Shown here in pieces: positions 6,375 through 15,354 of a DNA stretch of 64,000 nucleotides. Both the position numbers and the translations under genes were made by a program. Below the pieces are notes generated by a model. The model searched no databases. It saw only the letters and a program-made list of their open reading frames with translations, and was not told where the DNA came from. The stretch spans positions 186,001 to 250,000 of the forward strand of contig JADJWL010000009.1 in assembly GCA_016716385.1 (NCBI GenBank). The letters are read 5' to 3'. Origin of the DNA: Bryobacterales bacterium (GTDB lineage: Bacteria > Acidobacteriota > Terriglobia > Bryobacterales > Bryobacteraceae). Each line of letters opens with the position of its first letter. Within the stretch, counting starts at the first letter, position 1.

Positions 6375-8795
6375 ATGGACTCCGTCCTCCGCCGGTTCCG
6401 CTACGCCTTCCGCCAGATAGGCCGCACACCCGGACTCGCCCTCACCATCGTTCTCACCCTGGCCATGGCCATCGGGGCCGGCACGGCGATCTTCAGCTTC
6501 GTGAACGGACTGCTGATCCGGCCGTTTCCGTTCCACGATGCCGAACAACTCGTGCAGATTCACGCCATGCGGGGCGGACAACAGGGAACGATGTCGATGG
6601 CCGAGGTGCTCGAACTCAAGGAGTACGTTTCCTCGATCGAGTCGATCGCGGCGCACACGGCGTCCGCCGGAGGCTATAACTACAGCGGCCAGGGAAGGCC
6701 CGAGGAGTGGAAAGCGATCCTGATCACCGGCAACCTGTTCGAGGTGCTCGGGGTGCCGTATGCGGCTGGTGGAGCGTGGCCAGGGGCCGCTGACCGCGAC
6801 CGGGACTATCGCGTCATCCTGACCCACGGGGTCTGGCAGCGGGCATTCGGCGGAGCCGCGGATACGGTGGGCAATAAGATCGCGCTGGATCACGCCGCCG
6901 GATACCAGATCCACGGCATTCTGCCGCACGGCTTCGATTATCCGCGCGGCGTGGAAGTGTACCGTTCGATCGGCGGGTTTACCAGCTACGACAAACGCGA
7001 TGTCCGCAACGTGTACGCGGTCGCGCGCATGAAGGCCGGCCGCTCCATCGGACAACTGCAGCAGGAACTCGACGCGGTCTCCGGACGGCTGGCGGAACAG
7101 TTCCCTGAAGCCAACGCCGGGCTTTCCTTCCAGGCAGTCGCGCTGCGCGACGTGCACTCGGGCGATGTCCGCCCCTATCTGCTGGTGCTCATGGGCGCGG
7201 TCGGTTTCGTTCTCCTGATTGCGTGCACCAACGTGGCCAATCTTCTGCTGGTGCGCGCCTTGTCGCGGGACCGGGAGACGGCCGTCCGGGTCGCCCTGGG
7301 AGCGGGCCGCGGGGAAATCGCCGGCCAGTTCCTGACCGAAAGCCTGGTTCTGGCCCTCCTGGCCGCCGCCGCGGGACTGGGCGCGGCCTGGTGGTGGATG
7401 AACCTCATCCGGTCGATCATTGGCGCGCAGCTTCCCGACTGGATGGTGATCGAGATGGACGGCCGTGTTCTTGGCTTTGCCGTGGCCGTCTCCATCGCCG
7501 CGAGTCTGCTGGTGGCTCTGGCTCCGGTCGTCCATTTCTGGCGGCAGGACCGCATCGGCGAGACGTTGAAGGAAGGCGGGCGAGGTTCCTCCGGAAGCCG
7601 CACCACGGGCCGGCTCCGGGACTGGATGATCGCCGGTGAGGTCGCGATGGCCGTTGTTTTGCTATCCGGCGCCGGTTTGCTGATTCGCACGTTTGTGAGT
7701 CTCCAGTCCCAGGACAAGGGTTTCGATGAGCAGCGCATCTCGACCTTCCGCGTGGCGTTGGGGTGGAAGCGCTACCAGGGCGACTCCATCGCCCGCTACT
7801 ACGAGCGCGCGCAGGAGCTTCTGCGGCAGGTCCCCGGCATTGAGGCAGTGGCCTTCGCACCCAGTCCGCCGCTTTCGCGCCAACAGGAATGGGCGCCGCA
7901 AACCGTGCAGACCGGCACGCAGTCCTTGCAGGAAGCTCTGCAGAATCCGTACGTGAATTTCCAATCGATCAGCGAAAACTACCTGGAGACGATGCGCATC
8001 CCGGTCCTGGCCGGGCGCGGCTTCACCGACTTCGACCGCAAGGACGGGGAACAGGTCGCGGTCGTCAGCCAGCGTCTGGCGGAGCTCCTGTGGCCGGGGA
8101 AGGATCCGGTCGGCGAACGCATTCTCTACAACCCGACGGCGCAGGAACCCGGGCCATGGCGCAGAGTGGTGGGAGTGGCGGGCAACGTCCAGCACCGGCA
8201 GCTTGGCGGCGAGACGGGGTTGGATTTCTATGTTCCGTACCGGCAATTGCCGGCGGCCAATCAGTATCTTCTGGTCCGGCACGGGCTGACCGAGCGCGAG
8301 TTCGTGGAGCGGGTGGAGCAGACCATGTGGAGCATCGACCCGGAGCAGTCCGTCTTCGACTTCGCGCCCTACAGCCAGCGCATCCTCGACGGCGTCTGGC
8401 AACTGCGGGTCTCAAGACTGCTCCTGGTTCTGTTTGGCGCTGTGGCCCTGGCGCTGGCCGCCGCGGGAATCTATGGCGTCATGTCGTACATGGTCGGGCA
8501 GCGGAAACGTGAATTCGGCATCCGCTTCGCGCTTGGAGCCACGCCTTCGGCGGTGCAGGGCATGGTCGTGAAGCACGGCCTGGTCGTCGCCGGAGTCGGC
8601 ATGGCCGCGGGAGCGTTAGGAGCCTTCGCGCTGGGCCGGATTCTGGCGAACCAACTCCACGGAGTCAGCGGTGTGGATGTCTTGAGCGTCGCCGGAGCGA
8701 TCCTTGCGCTGTTCCTGGTGGCCGCGCTGGCAAGCAGCCTCCCCGCCTGGCGGGCGTCCCGGCTGCACCCGGTGGACGCCTTGCGCGACCAGTGA
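6375..8795 (+). CDS. MacB/FtsX-like ABC permease, acidobacterial duplicated orphan permease type
   Basis: An 806-residue integral membrane protein built like two fused MacB/FtsX permease halves. It opens with RQIGRTPGLALTIVLTLAMA (first membrane helix), followed by a large periplasmic MacB_PCD-like domain. Three helices appear near residues 270-400 (LVLMGAVGFVLLIACTNVAN, then ETAVRVALGAGRGEI), a second periplasmic domain follows, and the C-terminal FtsX helices contain RKREFGIRFALGATPSAV and end PVDALRDQ. That RxALGA signature occurs twice, as expected for the duplicated architecture. No ATP-binding partner is encoded next to it, which is why the family is called orphan; it is strongly expanded in Solibacter-like Acidobacteria. 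The substrate is unknown; MacB relatives move lipids, peptides or macrolides. The usual adjacent PadR-type regulator is absent here. Confidence 0.9.
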   Translation: MDSVLRRFRYAFRQIGRTPGLALTIVLTLAMAIGAGTAIFSFVNGLLIRPFPFHDAEQLVQIHAMRGGQQGTMSMAEVLELKEYVSSIESIAAHTASAGGYNYSGQGRPEEWKAILITGNLFEVLGVPYAAGGAWPGAADRDRDYRVILTHGVWQRAFGGAADTVGNKIALDHAAGYQIHGILPHGFDYPRGVEVYRSIGGFTSYDKRDVRNVYAVARMKAGRSIGQLQQELDAVSGRLAEQFPEANAGLSFQAVALRDVHSGDVRPYLLVLMGAVGFVLLIACTNVANLLLVRALSRDRETAVRVALGAGRGEIAGQFLTESLVLALLAAAAGLGAAWWWMNLIRSIIGAQLPDWMVIEMDGRVLGFAVAVSIAASLLVALAPVVHFWRQDRIGETLKEGGRGSSGSRTTGRLRDWMIAGEVAMAVVLLSGAGLLIRTFVSLQSQDKGFDEQRISTFRVALGWKRYQGDSIARYYERAQELLRQVPGIEAVAFAPSPPLSRQQEWAPQTVQTGTQSLQEALQNPYVNFQSISENYLETMRIPVLAGRGFTDFDRKDGEQVAVVSQRLAELLWPGKDPVGERILYNPTAQEPGPWRRVVGVAGNVQHRQLGGETGLDFYVPYRQLPAANQYLLVRHGLTEREFVERVEQTMWSIDPEQSVFDFAPYSQRILDGVWQLRVSRLLLVLFGAVALALAAAGIYGVMSYMVGQRKREFGIRFALGATPSAVQGMVVKHGLVVAGVGMAAGALGAFALGRILANQLHGVSGVDVLSVAGAILALFLVAALASSLPAWRASRLHPVDALRDQ

Positions 8796-8805
8796 CCCGG
8801 AACCG

Positions 8806-10254
8806 CTACCACGCCATCGCGAGTTCGATAAACGTGCGCACCGGCACTCCGGAGGCGCCCTTGGCCAGGTGCGGCTTGCCGTCGTCGAGCCACGCGGTCC
8901 CGGCGATGTCCAAATGGACCCACGGCAGCGGGTTGGCGAACTCGCGCAGGAACATCGCGGCCGTTACCGCGCCGCCCCAGCGTCCGCCGATGTTCGGGAT
9001 ATCGGCGAAGGCGCTCTTCAGGTAGTCCTTGTAATCATCGTCGAGCGGCATGTGCCACATCCGCTCGCCGGCGGCCTCGGACGCTGACAGCACCTTCTGC
9101 CGCAACTCGTCGTCGTTGGAGAACAGCCCCACGCGCAAGTGTCCCAGCGCCACCACGATGGCGCCGGTGAGTGTCGCCGCATCCACCAGATGCGTGCAGC
9201 CGAGCCGGGCGGCGTAGGTCATCGCGTCGGCCAGAATCAGCCGTCCCTCGGCATCGGTATTGAGGACTTCGATGGTCTTGCCGGACAGAGACGTGACGAT
9301 GTCGCCGGGACGCTGCGCCGCCGGTCCGGTCATGTTTTCCACCGCCGGAATCAGTGCGGTCACCGGAATCGCCGGCCTCAGGTCGGCGATCCCGCGCATG
9401 GCGCCGATCACCGCCGCGCCGCCCGCCATGTCGTACTTCATCTTCTCCATGCCGTCCGCGGGCTTGATCGACAGGCCGCCGGAATCGAACGTGACGCCCT
9501 TGCCCACCAGTCCCAGGTGAGCGCCGGCCGCCGCGCCCTCCGGACGATAGCGCAGCACGATCAGCACGGGCGGTTCGGCCGAGCCCTGGGCCACTCCCAG
9601 CAGCGCGCCCATGCCGAGCTGCCGCAGCCGGTGCACATCGAGGACCTCGCATTCCAGCCCGCATTCCGCCGCCATCTTTTCGGCGCGCGCCGCCAGTTCG
9701 GCGGGAGGCAGACGGTTGGCCGGTTCATTCACCAGGTCCCGCGCGAAGTTCTGCGCTTCGCCGGTGATCCGCCCGCGCTCCAGCGCGGCGCGCAACGCTT
9801 CGTCGCCCGAAGGTACAGCGAGCGTGAAGCTTTCGAGCTTCCTGCCGTTGTTTCTTTCGGTTTTCAGAGCGTCGGCGTCGTAGTGCCCCGCGAGCGCGCC
9901 TTCCACCGCCGCCTGCACCCATGCCGCACCCGCCAGCTCCCCGTCGAGCAGCAGCGCCCCTTGCGCCAGCGACTTCGCCTGCAGCGTGCGCGCGGCGGCT
10001 CCGGCATACCGGCGCAGATCCGCCGGGGTCAGCTTCTCCCGCTTCCCCGCTCCGTAGAGCAGCACCCGCCGCGCCGCGAAGCCGGGAACCGCGTAGAGCA
10101 GCGCCGTCTCGTTCGGCTTTCCGCTGAACTCCTTCGACTCGTACAGTTCGGCGGCTGGCGCGGGCAACTGGCCAGGCCCGTCCTCGAACGCCGGCAGCAC
10201 CGCCGCGGCGCACTCCACGGCCTCCACCGGCCGGATCTCCAAAGCTACCTGCAT
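8806..10254 (-). CDS. pepA: leucyl aminopeptidase (M17)
   Basis: A 482-residue cytosolic aminopeptidase of family M17. The start at 10254 is chosen over longer in-frame options because these would run into smpB. The N-terminal half (to about residue 150) is the less conserved regulatory domain. The catalytic half contains KGVTFDSGGLSIKP and MKYDMAGGAAV (metal-binding lysine and aspartates) and the family signature NTDAEGRL with its glutamate. It releases N-terminal residues from peptides in protein turnover. The gene lies 4 bases after the smpB stop on the same strand. Since SmpB rescues stalled ribosomes and leads to proteolysis of tagged proteins, the pairing with a peptidase is sensible. 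Confidence 0.95.
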   Translation of the reverse strand: MQVALEIRPVEAVECAAAVLPAFEDGPGQLPAPAAELYESKEFSGKPNETALLYAVPGFAARRVLLYGAGKREKLTPADLRRYAGAAARTLQAKSLAQGALLLDGELAGAAWVQAAVEGALAGHYDADALKTERNNGRKLESFTLAVPSGDEALRAALERGRITGEAQNFARDLVNEPANRLPPAELAARAEKMAAECGLECEVLDVHRLRQLGMGALLGVAQGSAEPPVLIVLRYRPEGAAAGAHLGLVGKGVTFDSGGLSIKPADGMEKMKYDMAGGAAVIGAMRGIADLRPAIPVTALIPAVENMTGPAAQRPGDIVTSLSGKTIEVLNTDAEGRLILADAMTYAARLGCTHLVDAATLTGAIVVALGHLRVGLFSNDDELRQKVLSASEAAGERMWHMPLDDDYKDYLKSAFADIPNIGGRWGGAVTAAMFLREFANPLPWVHLDIAGTAWLDDGKPHLAKGASGVPVRTFIELAMAW

Positions 10255-10258
10255 CGTT

Positions 10259-10744
10259 TTACGTTCTCCCTCGGCGAACCGCCTCGCGCGCTTCGGCATC
10301 GGCCGTGCGGGCTCGTTCGGCTTCGCGCTTGTCGTGGAACTTCTTGCCTTTCGCAACGGCCAGCTCGCACTTCACCCGGCCGTCTTTCAAGTACAGCTTG
10401 GTGGGAATCAGGGACAGACCCCGTTCCCGCGTCTTGCCCTGCAGCCGGTCGATCTCCGCGCGGTGCAGCAGAAGCTTCCGCCGCCGCACCGGATCGTGGT
10501 TCTCCCGGTTGCCATGCGAGTAGTGGCTGATGTGCGCGTTATAGAGCCACGCCTCGTTGCCCTCGATGAGGGCATATCCGTCCTTCAACTGCACTTTTCC
10601 CGCGCGGATCGACTTCACTTCCGTGCCGGACAGCACGAGTCCAGCTTCGAATCGGTCCAGGAGGAAGTAGTTGTGGCCGGCCTGCCGGTTGTCGCTGAGG
10701 ATCTTGATTCCACCTTTTTCGGTCGCGGCCAAATTGCTCTCCAC
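10259..10744 (-). CDS. smpB: SsrA-binding protein SmpB
   Basis: A 161-residue RNA-binding protein that brings tmRNA to stalled ribosomes. Diagnostic stretches are ILSDNRQAGHNYFLLDRFEA, GLVLSGTEVKSIRAGKVQLK, WLYNAHISHY and the basic tail KGKKFHDKREAE. The length is typical of the family. It lies directly upstream of and nearly abuts pepA, and is divergent from the secretin gene across an 86-base gap. No tmRNA gene was recognised nearby. Confidence 0.96.
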   Translation of the reverse strand: MESNLAATEKGGIKILSDNRQAGHNYFLLDRFEAGLVLSGTEVKSIRAGKVQLKDGYALIEGNEAWLYNAHISHYSHGNRENHDPVRRRKLLLHRAEIDRLQGKTRERGLSLIPTKLYLKDGRVKCELAVAKGKKFHDKREAERARTADAEAREAVRRGRT

Positions 10745-10830
10745 GTCTGGCCGGGCGCAAGCGTCTGAACTCTTACGAGTGGGGTGTGCCCGGACGGGAC
10801 GACAGTCAATTGTAACACGTTCGAATTAAC

Positions 10831-12585
10831 ATGTTATATTGCAATAAGTTAGCTGCCATCTTGGCGATTCTGGCGCTGCTCGCGCCGGAGCTTCCGGCTC
10901 GTACCCGCAAGGGCGACCGGTTCCTGCGTGAAGGACGCAAAGCCGAGGTCCGCAAGGACTTCGACCAGGCGCTGGATCTCTACGAGCGCGCTCTCAACGA
11001 AGACCCGGAGGATCCGGCCTACCTGATGGCCGTGATGCGCACCCGTCCCAGCGCCGCGCGGATGCACGTCGAGCGGGGCCGGACGCTGCGCGAAGACGGG
11101 CAACTGGCTGAAGCTTTGGCCGAATTCGAACGCGCCTACGCCATCGACCCGTCCTCATCGTCGATGGCCGAGCAGGAGATCCGCGCCACGCGCCAGATGC
11201 TCGAGCGCGAGCGCAAGGCCAGGGAGAAGGACCCGGACGCCAAGCCCGAAGCCGCCGACCTCGACCCCATGCGCGAAACCCAGCGCAAGACGGCGGAGTT
11301 GATCGGGCGCATGCGTACGATGCCCGAACTGAAGCCCCTTTCCACGCAGCCCATCACGCTCAAAATGAACAACCAGCAGCCCAAGGTGATGTTCGAGACC
11401 CTAGGCAAGCTGGCAGGCATCAGCGTCCTGCTCGATCCGGACTTTGCCCAGAGCGGGCGCCCGATGTCGGTGGAGCTCACCAATGCGACGGTGGAAGAAG
11501 CGCTCGACCATTTGTGCGTGCTGACCCGCTCCTTCTGGAAGCCGGTCTCGGCGTCGGCCATCTTCGTCACACAGGACAACGCCACCAAGCGCCGGGACTT
11601 CGAAGAGCAGGTGATGCGCGTGTTCTACCTGACCAACGTCAACACGCCGCAGGAACTGCAGGAGATCGCCACGACCGTGCGCTCGATCTGCGACATCCGC
11701 CGTCTGTTCGTCTACAACGCGCAGATGGCGATCGTGGTGCGAGCCGAAGCGGACCGCGTCGCGCTGGCGGAAAAACTGCTCGCCGATCTGGACAAGCCGA
11801 AATCCGAGGTCGTGATCGATGTTCTTGTGATGGAGTACAACCGGTCCCGCGACAGGAACCTGGCCTTGTCCGCCGCGCCCAACGGCATCGATACTCCGGT
11901 TGTTTACGGTCGGGTGACTTCGACCGAAGAGGGTGGCGACACGGGAGGCGGCGCGCGCGTGGTGACGGCGGGCGGCTATTCGGTGGTTTTGCCCGTGGGC
12001 CGGATCCGCGCCGTGCTCTCGGACCGGAACACGCGCGTCCTGCAATCGCCGCAGGTCCGTGCCGCGGACAGTTTCAAGGCCAGCCTGCGGATCGGTGACA
12101 AGGTTCCGACCGCGAGCGGCAGTTTCCAGCCCGGCATCGGCGGCGTCGGCATCAACCCCCTGGTCAATACGCAGTTCCAGTTCATCGACGTGGGCGTCAA
12201 CGTGGACATCACGCCCAAAATCCATTATCCGAACGAAGTTTCGCTCAAGGTGGAAGTCGACATGTCGAATGTGCGCGAGCGCATCGACCTGGGCGGCATT
12301 GAGCAGCCTATTATCGGCCAGCGCAAAGTGAATTTCGAAGTACGCCTGCGTGAGGGGGAGGCCAACGTCCTGGGCGGCCTCGTGCAGTTGCAGGAGTCCA
12401 AGACGGTCAGCGGCGTGCCATTCCTGGCGGCGATTCCGATTGTGGGCCGTCTGTTCTCGAGCGAAACCATCACGAAGGCGGAAAGCGAATTACTCTTCGT
12501 CCTGATTCCGCACATCGTACGGACTCCTGAGATTCATCGAAGAAAACCTGCGGCCGATCGCCGTGGGCAAGCGACCAGGTCGTGA
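10831..12585 (+). CDS. secretin with TPR-like N-terminus (cohesin-like tail now out of frame)
   Basis: The open frame encodes 584 residues. A signal-like N-terminus (LAAILAILALLAPELPA) leads into TPR-like helices (about 25-150: RKDFDQALDLYERALNEDPE, LAEALAEFERAYAIDP). A secretin N-terminal / STN-like part follows (ITLKMNNQQPKVMFETLGK), then the beta-barrel gate (SPQVRAADSFKASLRIGDKV, VDITPKIHYPNEVSLKVEV, ANVLGGLVQLQESKTVSGVP, SELLFVLIPHIVR). Secretins form the outer-membrane pore of type II secretion and pilus systems. From about 12530 the frame shifts: the last 15 or so residues (HRRKPAADRRGQATRS) are probably an artefact, and the natural protein continues in other frames as a proline-rich linker and cohesin-like domain (separate entry). 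The ATG sits in an AT-rich, promoter-like stretch, so the exact start is uncertain. The two pseudopilin genes downstream support a secretion role. Confidence 0.85.
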   Translation: MLYCNKLAAILAILALLAPELPARTRKGDRFLREGRKAEVRKDFDQALDLYERALNEDPEDPAYLMAVMRTRPSAARMHVERGRTLREDGQLAEALAEFERAYAIDPSSSSMAEQEIRATRQMLERERKAREKDPDAKPEAADLDPMRETQRKTAELIGRMRTMPELKPLSTQPITLKMNNQQPKVMFETLGKLAGISVLLDPDFAQSGRPMSVELTNATVEEALDHLCVLTRSFWKPVSASAIFVTQDNATKRRDFEEQVMRVFYLTNVNTPQELQEIATTVRSICDIRRLFVYNAQMAIVVRAEADRVALAEKLLADLDKPKSEVVIDVLVMEYNRSRDRNLALSAAPNGIDTPVVYGRVTSTEEGGDTGGGARVVTAGGYSVVLPVGRIRAVLSDRNTRVLQSPQVRAADSFKASLRIGDKVPTASGSFQPGIGGVGINPLVNTQFQFIDVGVNVDITPKIHYPNEVSLKVEVDMSNVRERIDLGGIEQPIIGQRKVNFEVRLREGEANVLGGLVQLQESKTVSGVPFLAAIPIVGRLFSSETITKAESELLFVLIPHIVRTPEIHRRKPAADRRGQATRS

Positions 12586-13244
12586 AGCTGAACTACGCGC
12601 CGCGCCCGGCTCCCGTGGCGGAACCCGCGAAACCCGAACCTCCGCAGCCCGAGGCCACCAAGCCGGTCGCGCCGGCTCCCGATGCTCCGAAGCCCGCGGC
12701 GCCGAAACCGGACGCCGAGCCCGCCGGACCGCTGCCGCCCGCTACCGCGCCACCGGAACCTGCGCCGGACGCCGGACCGGTCGCGGCGATCCCGGGTCCG
12801 CCCCCTCCGCCACCGGCGCCGGCCGATCCGGCCAAACCGGTCATCGTCAGCTTCAGCCAGGAGCAGATCGAGACCCGGCCGGGCAGACCTTTACTGTCAC
12901 CCTGAACGTCCAGAACGCGCGGGATCTGTTTACCGCGCCGATCAAGATCCAGTACGACCCAGGTCGTGCTGCCTGACCGATGTCAACTGGGACCGCTTCT
13001 CGACCGCGGACGGCAAGGCGATCCAACCTGTCAGCCGCAAAAACATTCTGAACGACTCGGGAGAAGTCGGTCCTGACGTTGACCCGTCTGCCCGAGGCCG
13101 GTGTCGCACGGGCTCCGGCACCCTGGTCACGCTGACCTTCCAGGGCCGTCGCGCCAGCAAAGTGCCGGATCTCCGTGCAGGACTTGTCTGTCCGCAACCG
13201 GTCCCAGTTGCAGTAGATGAAGGCAACTGGCCCGGAGACTGACG
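12530..13244 (+). pseudogene. frameshifted linker and cohesin-like domain, C-terminal part of the secretin
   Basis: Pieces of one protein can be followed through three frames. After secretin residue PEI come EENLRPIAVG, then SDQVVKLNYAPRPAP and a proline/alanine-rich linker (12582-12880). These lead into a cohesin-like fold: VSFSQEQIETRPG, then QTFTVTLNVQNARDLFTAPI, then LTDVNWDRFSTADGKAIQ, KNILNDSGEV and GSGTLVTLTFQG. Each switch can be explained by adding or removing one base, for example near 12535, 12569, 12886, 12960, 13069 and 13108. The motifs between breaks are intact, so either the breaks are recent or the assembly is poor here. Acidobacterial secretins with a cohesin-like tail are a known arrangement; the tail may bind partner proteins at the cell surface. 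Confidence 0.7.
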
Positions 13245-13265
13245 TTACCGTAGACAATAAGAGTT

Positions 13266-13745
13266 ATGGGGTACCGGCGAAGAAGACGGAAGAACCAGCG
13301 CGGCCTGACGCTGATCGAGCTGATCGTCGCGTTCACCATCATGATGCTGCTCACGGCCATGGCTGTGCCGATGGCGCGCGGCAAGGTACGGCGCGAGAAG
13401 GAGCGCGAACTGCGCTGGGCGCTGCGCGAGATCCGGATCGCCATCGACAAACACAAGGACATGGCGGACAAGAACCAGTTCGGTCCCATCAAAGTAGGCA
13501 CCGAGGCTACCCCGAAACGCTGGAGATCTTGGTGGAAGGCGTCAAGATCGCAAATCGGAGCCGGATCAGAAGGTCCGCCTCCTGCGGCGCATCCCCAAAG
13601 GATCCGATGACCAACGGCTTTGACTGGGGCATGCGCAGCGCAGGACGATCCGCGTCCTCAACGTTGGGGCGGCCAGAACGTCTTTGATGTGTATACAAAG
13701 AGCATGGACAGGGCCCCGGACGGCACGCCTTACTCGGAGTGGTAG
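13266..13745 (+). pseudogene. GspG-like pseudopilin 1, frameshifted
   Basis: The gene begins MGYRRRRRKNQRGLTLIELI, a prepilin peptidase signal (basic leader, G/LTLIEL cleavage site, hydrophobic helix TIMMLLTAMAVPMA). It continues through a GspG-like segment (ELRWALREIRIAIDKHKD). The frame then changes four times: near 13508 (one G missing), 13558, 13598 (extra A) and 13640. Rejoined, it reads GYPETLEILVEGVKIAN, DQKVRLLRRIPK, DPMTNGFDWGMRS, QNVFDVYTKSMDRAPDGTP and ends YSEW at a TAG (13743-13745). Uncorrected, the frame runs only to 13610. Pseudopilins form the short periplasmic piston of type II secretion. It follows the cohesin-like secretin and precedes a second pseudopilin with the same YSEW ending. 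Confidence 0.78.
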
Positions 13746-14133
13746 GGGCGGCTTCACGCTCGTCGAGATCCTGATCGTGATGTCGATCGTTGGGATCCTG
13801 GTCTCGATGGCGATTCCGATTTACACGAAGTCGATCCTGCGCACCAAGGAATCGGTGCTGCGCAGCAACCTGTTCACCCTGCGCACCGTGATCGACGAGT
13901 ACACCTACGACAAGCAGAAGGCTCCGCAGACGCTGGAAGACCTCGTTCGCGAAGGCTATCTGCGCGAAGTACCGTACGACCCGATCACGGCCCGCAACGA
14001 CACCTGGCAGGTTGACATGGAAGACGCGGGCGGCGCCGTCGACCAGAATCAGCCCGGCATTTACGATGTCCGCACCGGATCCGGAGCAGACGAGTCTGGA
14101 AGGAACACCGTATTCGGAGTGGTGACCCGCTAG
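13687..14133 (+). CDS. GspG-like pseudopilin 2 (frameshift near its end)
   Basis: The open frame carries a prepilin-type sequence, GGFTLVEILIVMSIVGILVS, after a basic leader. A typical major-pseudopilin body follows (SNLFTLRTVIDEYTYDKQKA, LEDLVREGYLREVPYDPIT). Near 14080 the frame should shift by one base: the alternative frame gives EQTSLEGTPYSEW and a TGA at 14123-14125, matching the YSEW ending of pseudopilin 1, whereas the open frame runs on to 14133 with an unrelated tail. The N-terminal start is also unclear, because the first dozen residues come from the overlapping end of pseudopilin 1. It converges with the SelA-like gene, whose end it overlaps by 4 bases. Confidence 0.78.
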   Translation: MCIQRAWTGPRTARLTRSGRGGFTLVEILIVMSIVGILVSMAIPIYTKSILRTKESVLRSNLFTLRTVIDEYTYDKQKAPQTLEDLVREGYLREVPYDPITARNDTWQVDMEDAGGAVDQNQPGIYDVRTGSGADESGRNTVFGVVTR

Positions 14134-15314
14134 CCGAACAGTTCCCGCAGCCGGCGGCCGATGGCCTCGGCGTCTCCTTCACGCAGGCAGGACGGGTTGA
14201 ACGAGATCACGCCGTTTGCCGCCTGCGAAGGATCGGCGTGAATCGGCGGCGTGCCGTTCTGCAGCGCGACACAGGCTTCCATCCCGGACAAGGGACAATT
14301 CTCGGCGAGCGTCACCACGTACCTCGGCAGGCTGCCTTCCCGGATGGCGCCCGAAGCGGTGCGGAGCGATCCCGCGGTGGACGCGATGCGGCGGACATGC
14401 GCGAGGCCGCGGTCGTGCCGCTGCTGATCGGTATCGGCGAGAAAGAGCCGGAGGGCGGTGAGCAGTCCGAAAATGGTCTCCTTCCCGACCTTGCAGGTGC
14501 GGCCGATGCCGTGCGGCGGAATGCCCACGAGACGGTGTTTGTCGATCAGCGACGGCGGAGGCGACCACTGCGCCCAGGCGATATCGAGGTCGAGGTTTTG
14601 CAGGATGGCCGACATGATCAGGTCGCGCCCGCCGGCGAGAATGCCGGAGCCCTGCGGCCCGCCGATGGCCTTGCCGCCGGAGAACGCCACGAGGTCCGCG
14701 CCCGCCGCGATGAAGCGGCGCAGGTTGGACGCCGGAGGAAGCTGCGCGGCGGCGTCCACGATCAGCGGGACGTGCTGGGAGTTGGCCACGCGCGCCACCT
14801 CTTCGAGAGCCGGACGGGCGTTGGCGTTCGCCACGTACATGATGGCCGCCGTGCGTTCGTTGATCGCGGCGGCGATCTCCCAGGGTTCGGCGTCGCGCAC
14901 GCCGGCGCCGGCGACGCGGTCCGGCAGGCCCACCTCGACGATGCGGACGCCGGCCGTGCGCACCGCGTGATCGTAGAAGTTGCGCTGGCTGCGCACCATG
15001 ATCACTTCGTTCTTCATGCCGGTGGTGTCCGGCAGACGGGACATCTTGTCCGGGTCGAGGCCCGCGACGCAGGCGGCGGTGCCGAGCAGCAGCCCGGCGG
15101 CGGCGCCGGAGGTGACGATGCCGGCTTCGGCGCCCGTGACGTCGGCGATCACGCGGCTGGCGGCCGCCTGGAGTTCGGCCATGTCGAAGCAATGTTCGCC
15201 GGCCTGTTTCATCGCGGCGGCCACCTCCGGGGCGAGGAACCCCCCGGAAACGCGGGTCGAGGAGCCCTTGGCGTTGATGATGGGCTGGATCTGGTAGTCG
15301 TCGAAGAGACTCAT
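14130..15314 (-). CDS. SelA-like PLP-dependent enzyme, cytoplasmic
   Basis: A 394-residue fold-type I PLP enzyme of the SelA / D-glucosaminate-6-phosphate ammonia-lyase-like group. The core has a glycine-rich region after TGAEAGIVTSGAAAGLLLGT, an aspartate in VPLIVDAAAQLPP that should hold the PLP pyridine nitrogen, and the Schiff-base lysine in VAFSGGKAIGGPQGSG. No signal peptide is seen. It is shorter than true bacterial SelA (about 460 residues) and lacks the tRNA-binding N-terminal domain; no selB, selD or tRNA-Sec is nearby, so selenocysteine synthesis is unlikely. A sugar-acid or amino-acid lyase/transferase role is more plausible. A paralog with a Tat signal is at 22301-23836. The GGDEF-like gene ends 40 bases upstream on the same strand. 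Confidence 0.82.
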   Translation of the reverse strand: MSLFDDYQIQPIINAKGSSTRVSGGFLAPEVAAAMKQAGEHCFDMAELQAAASRVIADVTGAEAGIVTSGAAAGLLLGTAACVAGLDPDKMSRLPDTTGMKNEVIMVRSQRNFYDHAVRTAGVRIVEVGLPDRVAGAGVRDAEPWEIAAAINERTAAIMYVANANARPALEEVARVANSQHVPLIVDAAAQLPPASNLRRFIAAGADLVAFSGGKAIGGPQGSGILAGGRDLIMSAILQNLDLDIAWAQWSPPPSLIDKHRLVGIPPHGIGRTCKVGKETIFGLLTALRLFLADTDQQRHDRGLAHVRRIASTAGSLRTASGAIREGSLPRYVVTLAENCPLSGMEACVALQNGTPPIHADPSQAANGVISFNPSCLREGDAEAIGRRLRELFG

Positions 15315-15354
15315 GGCGGCGGCCTTCCCATTGTAAAGCCGCCGGGATCCGGTT

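Noticed and set aside
6237..7535. Long minus-strand frame opposite the permease
   Set aside because: Lacks any motif; the plus strand encodes a clear MacB/FtsX-type permease.
12886..13244. Reading the cohesin-like domain as a sign of a cellulosome
   Set aside because: No dockerin or cellulase was seen; in Acidobacteria such domains occur on secretins without cellulosomes.
14130..15314. Calling the SelA-like gene selenocysteine synthase
   Set aside because: It is too short for SelA, lacks the tRNA-binding N-terminus and has no selB/selD/tRNA-Sec nearby.
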